Origin: Candidatus Polarisedimenticolaceae bacterium | GTDB taxonomy: Bacteria > Acidobacteriota > Polarisedimenticolia > Polarisedimenticolales > DASRJG01 | Direction: 5' to 3' | Length of the DNA stretch: 64,000 nt | Assembly (NCBI GenBank): GCA_036275915.1 | Contig: DASUCV010000002.1 | Location: 186,001-250,000, forward strand | Shown: piece after piece, positions 63,112 to 64,000 of the stretch | Layout of the letters: every line of letters starts with the position of its first letter | Numbering within the stretch: the first letter of the stretch is position 1 | The notes under the pieces: generated by a model | Told to the model about the DNA's origin: nothing | Seen by the model: the letters and a program-made list of their open reading frames with translations, nothing else | Database searches by the model: none | Made by a program: the position numbers and the translations under genes

Positions 63112-63150
63112 CCTTAAACTCTTCCTAAGAATTTCCTAACTTGCTAAGGT
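63112..63150. promoter_or_regulatory. Phased CCT(T)AA direct repeats and extended -10 between divergent genes
   Basis: CCTTAA (63112), CCTAA (63124) and CCTAA (63135) are spaced 12 and 11 bases, about one helical turn, as in OmpR/PhoB-type operators. They are followed by TG-C-TAAGGT (63142-63150), an extended -10 ending 12 bases before ATG 63163. Confidence 0.4.
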
Positions 63151-63162
63151 GTCGCGGCGGCC

Positions 63163-63621
63163 ATGGTTTCCCACGAAATCGCAGAGTTCTTCGAGGCGGG
63201 CCACTCCCTCCACATCGGGACGCGCGGCGCCGACCTCCAGCCAAGCGGCACGCGCGCCTGGGCGGTCGAGGTCTCGGCCGACCGCGCCCACATGACCGTC
63301 TTCGTCATGACCGCCGGCGCGGTGGCGCTGCGCCGCGACCTCGAGGGTCAGCCTGAGGTCGCGCTCACCTGCGGACGTGTCGACGATCACGTGACCTGGC
63401 AGGCGAAGGGCCACTGTGTCGAGGTGCGCCCGGCGCGCGTGGCGGAGCGTGAGCGCGTCACGCGGCAGGCCGAGACGTTCCGCGATCATCTGGCCACGAT
63501 CGGCATCACACGCGACCTCACGGCCGGATGGCGCTACTGGCCCTGCATCGCCGTCCGCTTCAAGGTCGCCGAGCTCTTCAACCAAACCCCCGGCCCCGGC
63601 GCGGGCGAGCGCGTCAAATGA
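63163..63621 (+). CDS. PPOX-fold (pyridoxamine 5'-phosphate oxidase-like) protein
   Basis: 152 residues, split-barrel flavin/haem-binding type: 'HEIAEFFEAGHSLHIGTRGADLQPSGTRAWAVEVSADRAHMTVFV' and 'VALTCGRVDDHVTWQAKGHCVEVRP'. The flavin site cannot be verified by eye. Overlaps the next PPOX-like gene by four bases (ATGA), forming a tandem pair. A TAAGGT hexamer lies 12 bases before ATG 63163. Confidence 0.7.
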   Translation: MVSHEIAEFFEAGHSLHIGTRGADLQPSGTRAWAVEVSADRAHMTVFVMTAGAVALRRDLEGQPEVALTCGRVDDHVTWQAKGHCVEVRPARVAERERVTRQAETFRDHLATIGITRDLTAGWRYWPCIAVRFKVAELFNQTPGPGAGERVK

Positions 63622-64000
63622 AGGCGCCGATCGCGCTCGAAACGCTCACGCCGTGCTTCCAGGGGATCATCCCCTCGTTCTTCTACACGTGCTCGAAGGC
63701 CGGCGTCCCCAACTGCGCCGTGATCAGCCACGTGGAGTACGTCGATCCCAAGCACGTCGCGCTGTCGCACCAGTTCTTCAACAAGAGCAAGCGGAACATC
63801 TCGGAGAACCCGAGCGCGATGATCCGCGTCGTCGATCCCGACGACGGACAGTGCTACGAGCTGCGCGTGCGCTACGTGCGCGCCGAGACGACGGGCCCGG
63901 TCTTCCAGTCGATGAACCTCCGCATCGAGGCGATCGCCGCGCACTCGGGGCTCAAGGGGATCTTCAAGCTCTTGGCCGCCGACATCTACGAGGTCGTCTC
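63618..64000 (+). CDS. PPOX-fold protein, N-terminal part (cut by window edge)
   Basis: About 127 residues to the window edge: 'LTPCFQGIIPSFFYTCSKAGVPNCAVISHVEYVDPKHVALSHQFFNKSKRNISENPSAMIRV', typical of the putative PPOX domains that in other bacteria head larger proteins with GAF or signalling domains. The open frame continues, so what follows is unknown. It is translationally coupled to the PPOX gene upstream. Confidence 0.75.
   Translation, partial: MKAPIALETLTPCFQGIIPSFFYTCSKAGVPNCAVISHVEYVDPKHVALSHQFFNKSKRNISENPSAMIRVVDPDDGQCYELRVRYVRAETTGPVFQSMNLRIEAIAAHSGLKGIFKLLAADIYEVV

Noticed and set aside
1-64000. tRNA, rRNA, integrase, transposase or prophage genes
   Set aside because: None recognised on either strand by eye; the GGGGACAG hairpins are the only mobile-like elements.

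Overview
The window is 64 kb of high-GC bacterial chromosome packed with about 55 genes. No gap between genes exceeds roughly 140 bases; the longest is 10386-10527, which holds a perfect-looking hairpin. I see no rRNA, tRNA, CRISPR array, phage or insertion sequence. The gene content suggests a Gram-negative, respiring, non-phototrophic soil or sediment bacterium: Alternative Complex III (actAB), TonB, OmpA, an RND efflux pump, several cytochromes c, and giant surface proteins with thrombospondin type 3 (TSP3) repeats. An Acidobacteriota-like lineage (for example Thermoanaerobaculia or Polarisedimenticolia) fits best, but this is inference from content and style, not a phylogenetic placement.

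Layout. 1-2135 (minus): the 5' end of actB, pentaheme actA, and two thioredoxin-fold proteins. 2237-12501: a secreted unknown, cobalamin-dependent metH, Rieske and GST genes, a PiT phosphate transporter with its DUF47 partner, a D-amino-acid oxidase, and a fused alpha/beta 2-oxoacid dehydrogenase E1. 12506-19314 (minus): a TSP3/beta-helix surface protein, an OmpA porin with TSP3 repeats, mscL with a zinc ribbon, and a TonB-like protein. 19429-20085: a lipoprotein with YHS/TRASH-like modules whose reading frame is interrupted by one TGA at the metal-thiol site, a strong selenoprotein candidate. 20065-25663: a NUDIX/beta-lactamase-fold fusion, then central sugar metabolism (pgl, class I aldolase, glk) plus ubiX. 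25686-32736 (minus): a tripartite RND efflux operon capped by a coiled-coil OmpA protein. 32867-49062: a membrane SpoIIE-type phosphatase, a bifunctional acyltransferase, TANGO2, a response regulator, msrB, a flavin/iron-sulfur membrane oxidoreductase, a CPA2 antiporter, an MscS channel, DUF748 and a pseudouridine synthase. 49059-55125 (minus): an outer-membrane barrel and a 1642-residue TSP3 metalloprotease-like protein. 55902-60442: a complete lasso-peptide biosynthetic cluster including the 44-codon precursor, a kinase and a nucleotidyltransferase, but no exporter. 60455-64000: an S1/P1-type nuclease, two cytochromes c and two PPOX-fold genes.

Two genome-style signals run through the window. 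First, many first-in-operon genes have a TANNNT (-10-like) hexamer only 6-11 bases before the start codon and no ribosome binding site, which implies frequent leaderless transcription. At three divergent gene pairs one near-palindromic 10-mer supplies both -10 elements. Second, four hairpins built on (GA)GGGGACAG / CTGTCCCC(TC) sit 1-7 bases from stop codons, like REP elements used as 3' ends.
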